From positions 1-5,033 of the forward strand of contig CAITYI010000305.1 of assembly GCA_903896585.1 (NCBI GenBank): a stretch of 5,033 nucleotides of DNA. Direction: 5' to 3'. The notes under the pieces were generated by a model. That model saw only the letters and a list, made by a program, of their open reading frames with translations. It had not been told where the DNA came from and ran no database searches. Shown here in pieces: positions 1 through 5,033 of the stretch (positions within the stretch are counted from its first letter, which is position 1; the number at the start of each line of letters is the position of its first letter). This DNA comes from an uncultured bacterium (GTDB lineage: Bacteria; Actinomycetota; Actinomycetes; S36-B12). The position numbers and the translations under genes were made by a program.

Positions 1-1058
1 ACCGAAGGGAAGACCGCAATACGCAACTGATTGCGACCCAGTTTTCGATACGGCTCTGTATCCACAATTCCGTTCGCCCTCAGTGCCTTGGTGATTGCGG
101 TGGCATCAATGGTGTCTGCGACGTCAATGGTGACAACGACCTTTGAGCGCAGGGCTGGGTCAGTGACAAAAGGGGTGAGCAACTCATTGCTATCAGCCCA
201 GTCGTACAAAATTCCAGAAGATTCAGCGGTGCGGGCCGTTGTCCATTCGAGCCCGCCATTTGCGTTGAACCAGTCGACCTGCTCAGCCATTAAGAAGATG
301 GTGGCAAGTGCCGGGGTGTTGTATGTCTGTTGCAAGCGAGAGTTATCTATCGCGGTCACCAGATCTAGTGAGTCTGGAATCCACCGACCTGATTCTTTGA
401 TTTCGTAGGCACGAGCAATCGCGGCTGGAGACATGATCGCAAACCACAATCCGCCGTCAGAACCGAAACTCTTTTGCGGTGCGAAGTAATACGTATCAAA
501 TTGGAGTGGGTCAACAGCGAGGCCACCTGCACCAGATGTTGCATCGATAATCATGAGGGAATCGGGGTCAGCACCACTTACTCGGTTCGGTGTGAGAGCC
601 ACCCCGGTCGAGGTTTCATTGTGTGGTGAGCAGTAGGAGTCGATTCCGGCTTCAGCGGTAAAGGCAGGAGCTGAACCAGGGTCGGCAACATGCACGGTGG
701 GCTCACCAAGCTGAGGTGCACTTTTTACCCCGGATGCGAACTTGGCTCCGAACTCACCAAATGACAAAAATTGGGCGCGGTCGCGGATCAAACCAAAGGA
801 TGCGACATCCCAAAATACGGTGGAGCCCCCGTTGCCCAGCACCACTTCATAGCCATCAGGGAGGCCAAATAGGTGAGTCAGTCCCTCACGCAGCCGCTGC
901 ACTTCATTGCGCACGGTCGCTTGACGGTGGGACGTTCCCAAATAACTCTGCCACACTGCCGCGAGGGCATCGGTTTGTTCCTTGCGTACTTTGGAGGGTC
1001 CGCTGCCGAACCGCCCGTCGGCTGGAAGTAGATCAGACGGGATGCGGATGTCGGACAC
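1..1058 (-). CDS. serC: Phosphoserine aminotransferase, C-terminus cut by window edge
   Basis: SerC is a cytoplasmic PLP enzyme that converts 3-phosphohydroxypyruvate and glutamate to phosphoserine and 2-oxoglutarate, the second step of serine synthesis. The frame is open from the GTG at 1056-1058 to the left edge, giving 352 residues. Visible motifs are GRFGSGPSKVR near the start, TSHRQ (42-46), LGNGGSTVFWD, HNETSTGV from H146, and IDATSGAGG with D172, which should pair with the PLP ring nitrogen. The Schiff-base lysine is K196 in APQKSFGSDGG, and RANGIVDTEPYRKLGRNQLRIA lies near the edge. The 24-residue D-K spacing matches E. coli SerC. The wording is that of the actinobacterial SerC branch, which is about 376 residues long, so some 20-25 residues are missing. 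The GTG start is chosen because AGGAG lies 8 bases upstream and the conserved N-terminus begins just after it. It follows citA by 35 bases on the same strand and is likely co-transcribed with it. Identification is secure. Confidence 0.96.
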   Translation of the reverse strand, partial: MSDIRIPSDLLPADGRFGSGPSKVRKEQTDALAAVWQSYLGTSHRQATVRNEVQRLREGLTHLFGLPDGYEVVLGNGGSTVFWDVASFGLIRDRAQFLSFGEFGAKFASGVKSAPQLGEPTVHVADPGSAPAFTAEAGIDSYCSPHNETSTGVALTPNRVSGADPDSLMIIDATSGAGGLAVDPLQFDTYYFAPQKSFGSDGGLWFAIMSPAAIARAYEIKESGRWIPDSLDLVTAIDNSRLQQTYNTPALATIFLMAEQVDWFNANGGLEWTTARTAESSGILYDWADSNELLTPFVTDPALRSKVVVTIDVADTIDATAITKALRANGIVDTEPYRKLGRNQLRIAVFPS

Positions 1059-1066
1059 GAGTATCT

Positions 1067-1071
1067 CTCCT
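1067..1071 (-). promoter_or_regulatory. Ribosome binding site of serC
   Basis: On the minus strand AGGAG is followed by 8 bases and then the GTG at 1058. This supports the GTG as the real start of serC rather than a start further inside. The site lies in the 35-base gap after the citA stop, so serC can be translated independently even if it is read from the citA transcript. Confidence 0.75.
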
Positions 1072-1093
1072 CTGTATACATGTGAATATGCGC

Positions 1094-2218
1094 TTACACG
1101 GTTGGATACCCCGAGGGTTCAACTGTTCCGTCTTCCCAACCGGGGACTTGCTGCGGTGTTCTTGGTCCGGGGCCAATGTAACGAGCCGTGGGTCGAACCA
1201 ATCGACCGACTTTCTTCTGCTCAAGGATATGCGCTGACCACCCCGCCAACCGCGCGCAGGTGGTCATGGCGGTGAAGTATTCGACCGGGACTTCGGCGTA
1301 GTCGAGCATAATGGCGGCCCAGAAATCGATATTTGTTTCCAGTGGACGGTCGGGTCGGCGGCTGCGGAGTTCCGCGAGCGCTGCGGTTTCCACGGCCAGT
1401 GCTTCTTCGTAGCGGGGCACGCCAATTCTTTTGGCGGTTTCACGGAGTACTCGCGCCCGCGGATCTTCCACCCGGTATACCCGGTGACCGAACCCCATGA
1501 GTCGTTTACCGGCATCGAGTTGAGCTTTAATGTAGGAATCGGCATTGCCGTTCTCCCGAATCGCATTGAGCATGGTCAGCACTCGAGCGGGTGCGCCACC
1601 GTGCAGTGGACCACTCATGGCGCCAATGGCACCGGACATAGCAGCGGCTACATCGGCACCGGTAGATGCAATCACCCGGGCGGTAAAAGTGGATGCGGTC
1701 ATGCCGTGTTCGGCCGCGGCCACGAAATAGGAGTCAATTGCTTCGGTGTGCTTGGGGTTGGGTTCACCACGCCACCGGGTCATGAACCTTTCCACAATGG
1801 TGCGGGCCGAATCAATCCGTTCCTGCGGGACCATGGGGACACCGAGGCCGCGGGCTGACTGCGCAATAAAAGACAGCGCCATGACGGATACTCGGGCCAA
1901 GTTTTCTCGAGCGGTGGCATCGTCAATATCTAGGAGGGGTTGTAGGCCCCAGGCCGGCGCGAGCATGGCAATCGCGGACTGAACATCGACGCGAACATCG
2001 CCGGAGTGGACCGGAAGTGGGAATTGCTCGGCCGGCGGTAGGCCGGGGTTGAAGCGGTTGTCCACCAACAGGCCCCACACATTGCCGTAGGAGACTTTGC
2101 CGACCAGATCCTCGATGCTCACCCCGCGGTATCGAAGGACACCGCCGTCGCGATCGGGTTCTGCGATTCCCGTCTCAAAAGCGACGACACCTTCAAGTCC
2201 TGGGACGAAATCAGCCAC
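1094..2218 (-). CDS. citA: Citrate synthase (actinobacterial CitA / citrate synthase 2 type)
   Basis: This enzyme condenses oxaloacetate and acetyl-CoA to citrate at the entry to the TCA cycle; some family members also accept propionyl-CoA. The 374-residue product is very close in wording and length to Mycobacterium tuberculosis CitA (Rv0889c) as I recall it. Visible motifs are FVPGLEGVVAF at the N-terminus, RYRGVSIEDLV, HSGDVRVDVQ, EHGM with H171, GPLHGGAP with H206, FGHRVYR with H245, and TNIDFW with D298. H206, H245 and D298 are the expected catalytic His-His-Asp set. GPGPR lies near the C-terminus. The GTG start at 2218 is chosen because a perfect AGGAGG lies 6 bases upstream and the family N-terminus begins there. 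An upstream in-frame start at 2317 would add 33 unrelated residues. The TAA stop is 35 bases before serC, suggesting an operon. pdxH diverges from it across 62 bases. The family is certain. CitA versus methylcitrate synthase activity cannot be settled from sequence alone. Confidence 0.95.
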   Translation of the reverse strand: MADFVPGLEGVVAFETGIAEPDRDGGVLRYRGVSIEDLVGKVSYGNVWGLLVDNRFNPGLPPAEQFPLPVHSGDVRVDVQSAIAMLAPAWGLQPLLDIDDATARENLARVSVMALSFIAQSARGLGVPMVPQERIDSARTIVERFMTRWRGEPNPKHTEAIDSYFVAAAEHGMTASTFTARVIASTGADVAAAMSGAIGAMSGPLHGGAPARVLTMLNAIRENGNADSYIKAQLDAGKRLMGFGHRVYRVEDPRARVLRETAKRIGVPRYEEALAVETAALAELRSRRPDRPLETNIDFWAAIMLDYAEVPVEYFTAMTTCARLAGWSAHILEQKKVGRLVRPTARYIGPGPRTPQQVPGWEDGTVEPSGYPTV

Positions 2219-2280
2219 CGTACGCCTCCTTGATGTTGCTCGAATGAGCGAGTGAGTGCCCATCATGGTGGAATTGGGGC
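2219..2280. promoter_or_regulatory. Divergent intergenic region between citA and pdxH
   Basis: These 62 bases separate the two divergent GTG starts, so at least part of the promoters and controls of both genes should lie here or in the adjacent coding ends. It contains the citA ribosome site (2225-2230) and a short inverted repeat GCTC-GAAT-GAGC (2238-2249). CCAT-C-ATGG lies at 2260-2268, and a GGTGG element at 2267-2271 lies 9 bases before the pdxH GTG and may be its ribosome site. A TTGATG at 2230-2235 resembles a -35 box for pdxH, but no matching -10 box is spaced correctly. No promoter can be named with confidence; the role as control region is inferred from gene orientation. Confidence 0.5.
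2225..2230 (-). promoter_or_regulatory. Strong ribosome binding site deciding the citA start
   Basis: On the minus strand a perfect AGGAGG is followed by a 6-base spacer and the GTG at 2218. It fixes the start of the citrate synthase and argues against the longer in-frame reading that begins at 2317. Confidence 0.85.
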
Positions 2281-2988
2281 GTGGAAGCCACCGTAAATAG
2301 TGACGGATCCGTAACAAACGGCGATATTCGCGTTCAGGATCTCCGGATTTCCTATGAACAGGGAGTGCTCACCGAGGACATGCTGGCCTCCGATCCCTTC
2401 ACCCAATTCACCCGCTGGTTCGCGGAGGCAGCCGGTGGATCGATTCTGGAAGCCAATGCCATGGTGGTGAGCACGGTGGACTCCGGTGGTCAACCAACAT
2501 CCCGAACGGTACTTCTCAAGGACATCTCACCGGCCGGGTTCACCTTTTTCACCAACCTGACATCCACCAAAAGCCATCAGATCTCCGGCAACCCGCAGGT
2601 CTCCCTGCTCTTTCCCTGGTACGAACTTCACCGCCAGGTGCTCGTGACAGGAGTGGCGGAGTTGATTCCACGAGGTGCGGTGGAGGAGTACTTCTGGTCT
2701 CGGCCGCGCGACTCACAAATCGGTGCCTGGACCAGCGACCAATCCAGTGAACTGGCTAGTCGTGCGGAACTGGACGCGAATTTTGAAAGAGTAAATGAGA
2801 GGTTTGCAAGCGCGGACGTTATTCCGGTTCCGGAATTTTGGGGCGGCTGGTTGGTGCGCGCCTCGAGTGTTGAGTTTTGGCAGGGTCGACCGTCACGATT
2901 GCACGATCGATTGGTGTTCCGTCACACGGCAAAAGATTCAGACCTTACACAGCCCTCACATTGGACGGTGGCGCGGCTATCGCCGTGA
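2281..2988 (+). CDS. pdxH: Pyridoxamine/pyridoxine 5'-phosphate oxidase
   Basis: PdxH is an FMN-dependent cytoplasmic dimer that oxidises pyridoxamine or pyridoxine 5'-phosphate with oxygen to pyridoxal 5'-phosphate, the last step of B6 synthesis or salvage. The 235-residue product shows the full family pattern. DLRISYEQGVL (20-30) and DPFTQFTRWF (38-47) are in the N-terminal segment. FMN contacts are expected in SRTVLLKD (74-81, R75 and K80) and TNLTSTKSHQI (91-101, K97). RQV (118-120) and RPRDSQIGAW (141-150) follow. PEFWGGW (184-190), VEFWQG and RLHDR (206-210, R206 and H208 for the substrate phosphate) and the terminal ARLSP close the fold. The GTG at 2281 is the first possible start after an in-frame TGA at 2245 and is needed to include the conserved N-terminal segment. 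Its ribosome site is only moderate (GGTGG, 9-base spacer). It diverges from citA and converges on the RHH gene, overlapping it by 12 bases. Its product is the cofactor of the neighbouring SerC. No defect is visible. Confidence 0.95.
   Translation: MEATVNSDGSVTNGDIRVQDLRISYEQGVLTEDMLASDPFTQFTRWFAEAAGGSILEANAMVVSTVDSGGQPTSRTVLLKDISPAGFTFFTNLTSTKSHQISGNPQVSLLFPWYELHRQVLVTGVAELIPRGAVEEYFWSRPRDSQIGAWTSDQSSELASRAELDANFERVNERFASADVIPVPEFWGGWLVRASSVEFWQGRPSRLHDRLVFRHTAKDSDLTQPSHWTVARLSP
2300..2315. other. Imperfect palindrome at the 5' end of pdxH, upstream of citA
   Basis: GTGACGGATCCGTAAC is a 16-base inverted repeat with one mismatched pair and a perfect 10-base core, ACGGATCCGT. The word CCGTAA occurs inside it (2309-2314) and again at 2291-2296, spaced by 18 bases. 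It lies in the variable N-terminal codons of pdxH and 82-97 bases before the citA start, where an operator for either gene could sit. A 16-base repeat of this quality is expected about once or twice by chance in 5 kb, so only its position is suggestive. Confidence 0.2.
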
Positions 2989-2994
2989 ATTTTC
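2972..2994 (+). terminator. Possible short intrinsic terminator at the end of pdxH
   Basis: In the plus-strand RNA, 2972-2977 can pair with 2982-2987, giving six pairs of which one is G-U, closed by a four-base loop. The stem spans the last codons and stop of pdxH and is followed by AATTTT (2989-2994). The stem is short and the U run brief, so termination would be weak. In the minus direction no U run follows, so it would not stop the convergent phr-parA-RHH transcript. Confidence 0.3.
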
Positions 2995-3294
2995 GGTGCT
3001 AATTCGCTCAGTCTCAAGTCGTTCGGCCACAATGTCATCGAAACTCAATCCGCGTGACTTCGCTTCTTTCTTTAATTTTTTGCGCAGTGATTTCGGAAGA
3101 CTCACCGTGACCGCAATAAGTTTCTCCTTCTTTCTGGGTCGGACGGAGTCTCCCGTATTGCCACTGATCCCTAGATCGCGGTTGGTTTGATCAAAGGACT
3201 TGGGTTCTGCGGGAATGATCGGATTCACACTCGAGTCACCCGCTTTGCGCAGCGCAGGTCGCGGAGTGGGATCAAATGGTTGCTGGTTGGACAC
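2977..3294 (-). CDS. Small protein with C-terminal ribbon-helix-helix domain, putative ParA partner
   Basis: I do not recognise a named gene. The product, about 105 residues, has two parts. The first 55 or so residues are rich in Pro, Asn, Ser and charged residues and look disordered. A basic patch, RPRKKEK, then leads into LIAVTVSLPKSLRKK and the GLSFDDIVAERLE segment (together about residues 59-94). This reads as beta strand-turn-helix-turn-helix of the MetJ/Arc/CopG ribbon-helix-helix fold, a dimeric DNA-binding domain. The start is uncertain. GTG at 3294, 2 bases after the parA stop with GGGG 6 bases upstream, is preferred. GTG at 3306 would add four residues and overlap parA by 10 bases, but its AGGA is too close to the start codon. 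Position after parA suggests translational coupling and a role as the DNA-binding partner of that ATPase, as in ParA/RHH partition pairs; this is inference. An antitoxin-like regulator is possible, but no toxin is adjacent. The stop overlaps the end of pdxH. Confidence 0.8.
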   Translation of the reverse strand: MSNQQPFDPTPRPALRKAGDSSVNPIIPAEPKSFDQTNRDLGISGNTGDSVRPRKKEKLIAVTVSLPKSLRKKLKKEAKSRGLSFDDIVAERLETERISTENSRR

Positions 3295-3296
3295 GA

Positions 3297-4070
3297 TTAA
3301 CCCCACATCCTTTTTCTCGGCGCAATGGAATCTAATACCTGATCAAAAACATGGGAGAGTTCAACTCCAGCGGGTGAATCCCACGCATGGATGGGCATTC
3401 CGGCAGCTTCGGCTTGAGTGATTGCATTGCGTTCGGGCACTTCAACATCAAGAACGACTGGGCCGAAAGCATCACGTGACTCTTTGATCCGATTGCGGTG
3501 TTCGGCCACGGTAGGCCGCACCCGATTGAGAAGTATTCGCGCAGGATCCAATCCGGGATTGGAAGCCATGCGAATAACGTCCACAGCCTCAACTGCCTTT
3601 TGGGCACCGGACAAGGCAAAGTAGGCGGGTTCGGTCACCACTAGGGCATCGGTCGCGGTGTGCAATGCATTGCGGGTCATTTCACCCAGTGACGGCGGGC
3701 AGTCAATCACCACGAGATCAAATTGCCGGGGGAGATTGCCCAAAGCGATGCGCAATCGTTGGGAGGACAGTGGTCCTTCCATGGTGTTGCGGTGCTCCAA
3801 CGTGTGATCAGCTGCGAGTACCTGTACTCGGTTGCCCCACGCGGAGTCGACCACGGCTTGGCTGGCAATTCCGGGTTGCGAATCCACGAGGACATCGTTC
3901 ATGGTGAAGGGGGGATTTTCCACACCCAGACCCATGGTGGCATTGCCCTGTGGATCCAAGTCGATCACCAACACTCGCTCGCCGCGCTTCCACGCCGCAC
4001 TCGCCAACCCCAAAGCGACGGTGGTTTTACCCACCCCACCTTTCATGGAGAGAACCGCCACAATGCGCAT
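3297..4070 (-). CDS. ParA/Soj-family ATPase
   Basis: This 257-residue protein is a deviant Walker ATPase of the ParA/MinD superfamily. Such proteins bind DNA non-specifically as ATP dimers and move or position cargo such as plasmid or chromosome centromeres or protein clusters. The deviant Walker A motif KGGVGKTT is at residues 10-17, with signature lysine K10 and P-loop K15. Switch I IDLDPQGN is at 36-43, and Walker B FDLVVIDCPPSLG at 117-129 with D123. The segment VPERNAITQAEAAGMPIHAW (211-230) is typical of ParA C-termini. There is no N-terminal helix-turn-helix extension, so it is the short form. The C-terminus ends in the basic PRKRMWG. ATG at 4070 is chosen because the P-loop follows at once and AAGG lies 7 bases upstream. 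It starts 9 bases after the photolyase stop and is followed directly by an RHH protein. The usual chromosomal ParB is not adjacent, so this is more likely an orphan or accessory ParA than the main Soj; its cargo is unknown. Confidence 0.92.
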   Translation of the reverse strand: MRIVAVLSMKGGVGKTTVALGLASAAWKRGERVLVIDLDPQGNATMGLGVENPPFTMNDVLVDSQPGIASQAVVDSAWGNRVQVLAADHTLEHRNTMEGPLSSQRLRIALGNLPRQFDLVVIDCPPSLGEMTRNALHTATDALVVTEPAYFALSGAQKAVEAVDVIRMASNPGLDPARILLNRVRPTVAEHRNRIKESRDAFGPVVLDVEVPERNAITQAEAAGMPIHAWDSPAGVELSHVFDQVLDSIAPRKRMWG

Positions 4071-4077
4071 GGAGCAA

Positions 4078-4081
4078 CCTT
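4078..4081 (-). promoter_or_regulatory. Ribosome binding site of parA overlapping the photolyase stop
   Basis: On the minus strand AAGG lies 7 bases before the parA ATG at 4070, and its two A bases are the last two of the photolyase TAA (4080-4082). A ribosome ending phr translation would stop on the parA ribosome site, so the two genes are probably co-transcribed and translationally coupled. Confidence 0.55.
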
Positions 4082-5033
4082 ATGAGCGGCCTTTGATGGA
4101 AGCGAAGTCGGATAGGGCGACCTCGCGTTCGGTCTTGTGATCGACAATCCGTTCGGGGTAACCGTGGTCGTACCCGCCGAGGGTGTCCCATGGTTCATGG
4201 ACACTGCTTCCCACCAGTTGGGCCAGTTCAGGGACATAGTGGCGCACGTAGTTGCCATCGGGATCGAACTTCAGCCCTTGGGTAATCGGGTTGAACACCC
4301 GGTAGAAAGGCGATGCATCTGTTCCGCAACCAGCCGTCCACTGCCACCCGTGGGTATTGCTGGCAAGGTCACCGTCCACTAAATGCTGCATAAAGAATTT
4401 CGCGCCCCGCTGCCAGGGAATATGTAAATCTTTAATCAAAAAGCTCGCCGTGATCATGCGCACTCGGTTGTGCATCCACCCGGTGGTCACCAACTGCCGC
4501 ATGCCGGCATCGACAATCGGATACCCGGTGCGGCCCGCGCACCATGCTTCAAATAATTTCTCGGCTTCAGGACCCGTTGCCCACGGCATGATTGAGTCAT
4601 AGCGCGCATCGAGTGACCTACTCACCGTCTGCGGATTGTTGAACAAAATATCAGCGTAAAATTCGCGCCAACAAATCTCTTTGATGTACACAACATCCTC
4701 GGGCGCTAACTGTGCAAGCAATGAACGCGGATGAATCTCACCGTATTTCAAACTGTGGGACAACATGCTGGTGCCATCTAGATCGGGTCGATTGCGATCC
4801 TCCGAGTAGTTGGCAATTGCTGTCTTTTTGAACTGTTTCCAACGCTTCCAGGCCGCTTCCTCACCGGCAGGCGGAAGTTCAACCGGAGATTGGACAACCG
4901 GAAGTTCCTCGCTGGGAGCTGACACAAACGTTGGCAGGGAACCCCGGGCCGGTGCTCGCCACCCGTGCTCGGCCCAGTTCTTATAAAAGGGTGTGAAAAC
5001 GCGAAACGGGGTTCCATCTCCTTTGAGCACCCG
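4080..5033 (-). CDS. phr: Class I deoxyribodipyrimidine photolyase, N-terminus cut by window edge
   Basis: This flavoenzyme binds UV-damaged DNA and uses blue/near-UV light to split cyclobutane pyrimidine dimers through reduced FAD. The frame is open from the right edge (first codon CGG, so no start is visible) to TAA at 4080, giving 317 residues. The roughly 150-residue N-terminal antenna domain lies outside. GTPFRVFTPFYKNW marks the end of that domain, and a variable linker follows. The FAD-binding domain shows DLDGTSMLSHSLKYGEI, CWREFYADIL, GYPIVDAGMRQL, TGWMHNRVRMITASFL, DGDLASNTHGWQW and GTDASPFYRVFNP, nearly parallel to E. coli PhrB. The tryptophan codons at 4581-4583, 4413-4415 and 4344-4346 match the electron-transfer triad W306-W359-W382. 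The first needs a three-residue gap in the alignment; the other two keep the E. coli spacing of 23. The Asn codon at 4356-4358 matches the flavin-contacting N378, which favours photolyase over cryptochrome. parA follows by 9 bases. The antenna cofactor cannot be judged. Confidence 0.94.
   Translation of the reverse strand, partial: RVLKGDGTPFRVFTPFYKNWAEHGWRAPARGSLPTFVSAPSEELPVVQSPVELPPAGEEAAWKRWKQFKKTAIANYSEDRNRPDLDGTSMLSHSLKYGEIHPRSLLAQLAPEDVVYIKEICWREFYADILFNNPQTVSRSLDARYDSIMPWATGPEAEKLFEAWCAGRTGYPIVDAGMRQLVTTGWMHNRVRMITASFLIKDLHIPWQRGAKFFMQHLVDGDLASNTHGWQWTAGCGTDASPFYRVFNPITQGLKFDPDGNYVRHYVPELAQLVGSSVHEPWDTLGGYDHGYPERIVDHKTEREVALSDFASIKGRS

Noticed and set aside
31..408. Open reading frame of 125 codons on the plus strand with a hydrophobic start resembling a signal segment
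   Set aside because: It lies fully antisense to the well-conserved C-terminal half of serC and has no convincing ribosome site; the apparent hydrophobic stretch is a by-product of the opposite coding frame.
1073..1080. TGTATACA palindrome just upstream of the serC ribosome site, also resembling a -10 box (TATACA)
   Set aside because: The palindrome does not extend beyond 8 bases, and no -35-like hexamer lies 16-18 bases upstream (CCGTGT at that place). Transcription would begin on the ribosome site. Read-through from citA is simpler.
716..1237. Open reading frame of 173 codons on the plus strand
   Set aside because: It is a shadow of serC and the end of citA, which are strongly supported by conserved motifs on the other strand. 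Its translation is Arg/Cys-rich and resembles no family.
1484..1858. Open reading frame of 124 codons on the plus strand
   Set aside because: It is antisense to the catalytic core of citrate synthase, including the region of H206 and H245, and is Gly/His-rich as expected for a reverse reading of that gene.
2219..2317. In-frame N-terminal extension of the citrate synthase to an ATG at 2317
   Set aside because: The extra 33 residues do not resemble the family N-terminus, the extension runs across the divergent gap and the start of pdxH, and a perfect ribosome site sits directly before the GTG at 2218.
3472..3479. TCACGTGA, the central core of the bacterial parS site, inside the ParA gene
   Set aside because: The flanks match the 16-base parS consensus poorly (about 10 of 16 overall), and the bases are explained by Ser-Arg-Asp codons. 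An 8-base match is expected by chance.

Overview
The window reads as ordinary chromosomal DNA from an actinobacterium. The proteins SerC, CitA and PdxH are closest in wording to the mycobacterial and wider actinobacterial versions. Base composition looks moderate rather than extremely GC-rich, and four of the five visible start codons are GTG. A small-genome or aquatic actinobacterium such as a member of Microbacteriaceae would fit, but this placement is inference and was not tested by a search.

Layout, left to right. (1) 1-1058, minus: serC, phosphoserine aminotransferase, cut by the left edge so that about the last 20-25 residues are missing. (2) 1094-2218, minus: citA-type citrate synthase. 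It lies 35 bases upstream of serC and is probably co-transcribed with it. (3) 2219-2280: a 62-base divergent gap. (4) 2281-2988, plus: pdxH, pyridoxamine/pyridoxine 5'-phosphate oxidase. (5) 2977-3294, minus: a small unrecognised protein with a ribbon-helix-helix (RHH) DNA-binding domain at its C-terminal end. Its stop overlaps the pdxH stop region by 12 bases. (6) 3297-4070, minus: a ParA/Soj-type ATPase. (7) 4080-5033, minus: phr, a class I deoxyribodipyrimidine photolyase, cut by the right edge so that its N-terminal antenna domain is missing. The DNA is almost entirely coding; no non-coding stretch exceeds 62 bases. No RNA gene, mobile element, CRISPR array or long repeat was seen.

The genes fall into two minus-strand transcription units and one plus-strand gene. 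citA-serC and pdxH diverge from a shared short gap. They link citrate entry to the TCA cycle, serine synthesis by a PLP enzyme, and formation of PLP itself. phr-parA-RHH is a tightly packed unit with a 9-base gap and then a 2-base gap or 10-base overlap, and it converges on pdxH. The least ordinary item is the ParA plus RHH pair. It has the layout of a small partition or positioning module but sits between a DNA-repair gene and vitamin B6/central-metabolism genes, with no recognisable centromere-like repeats in view.
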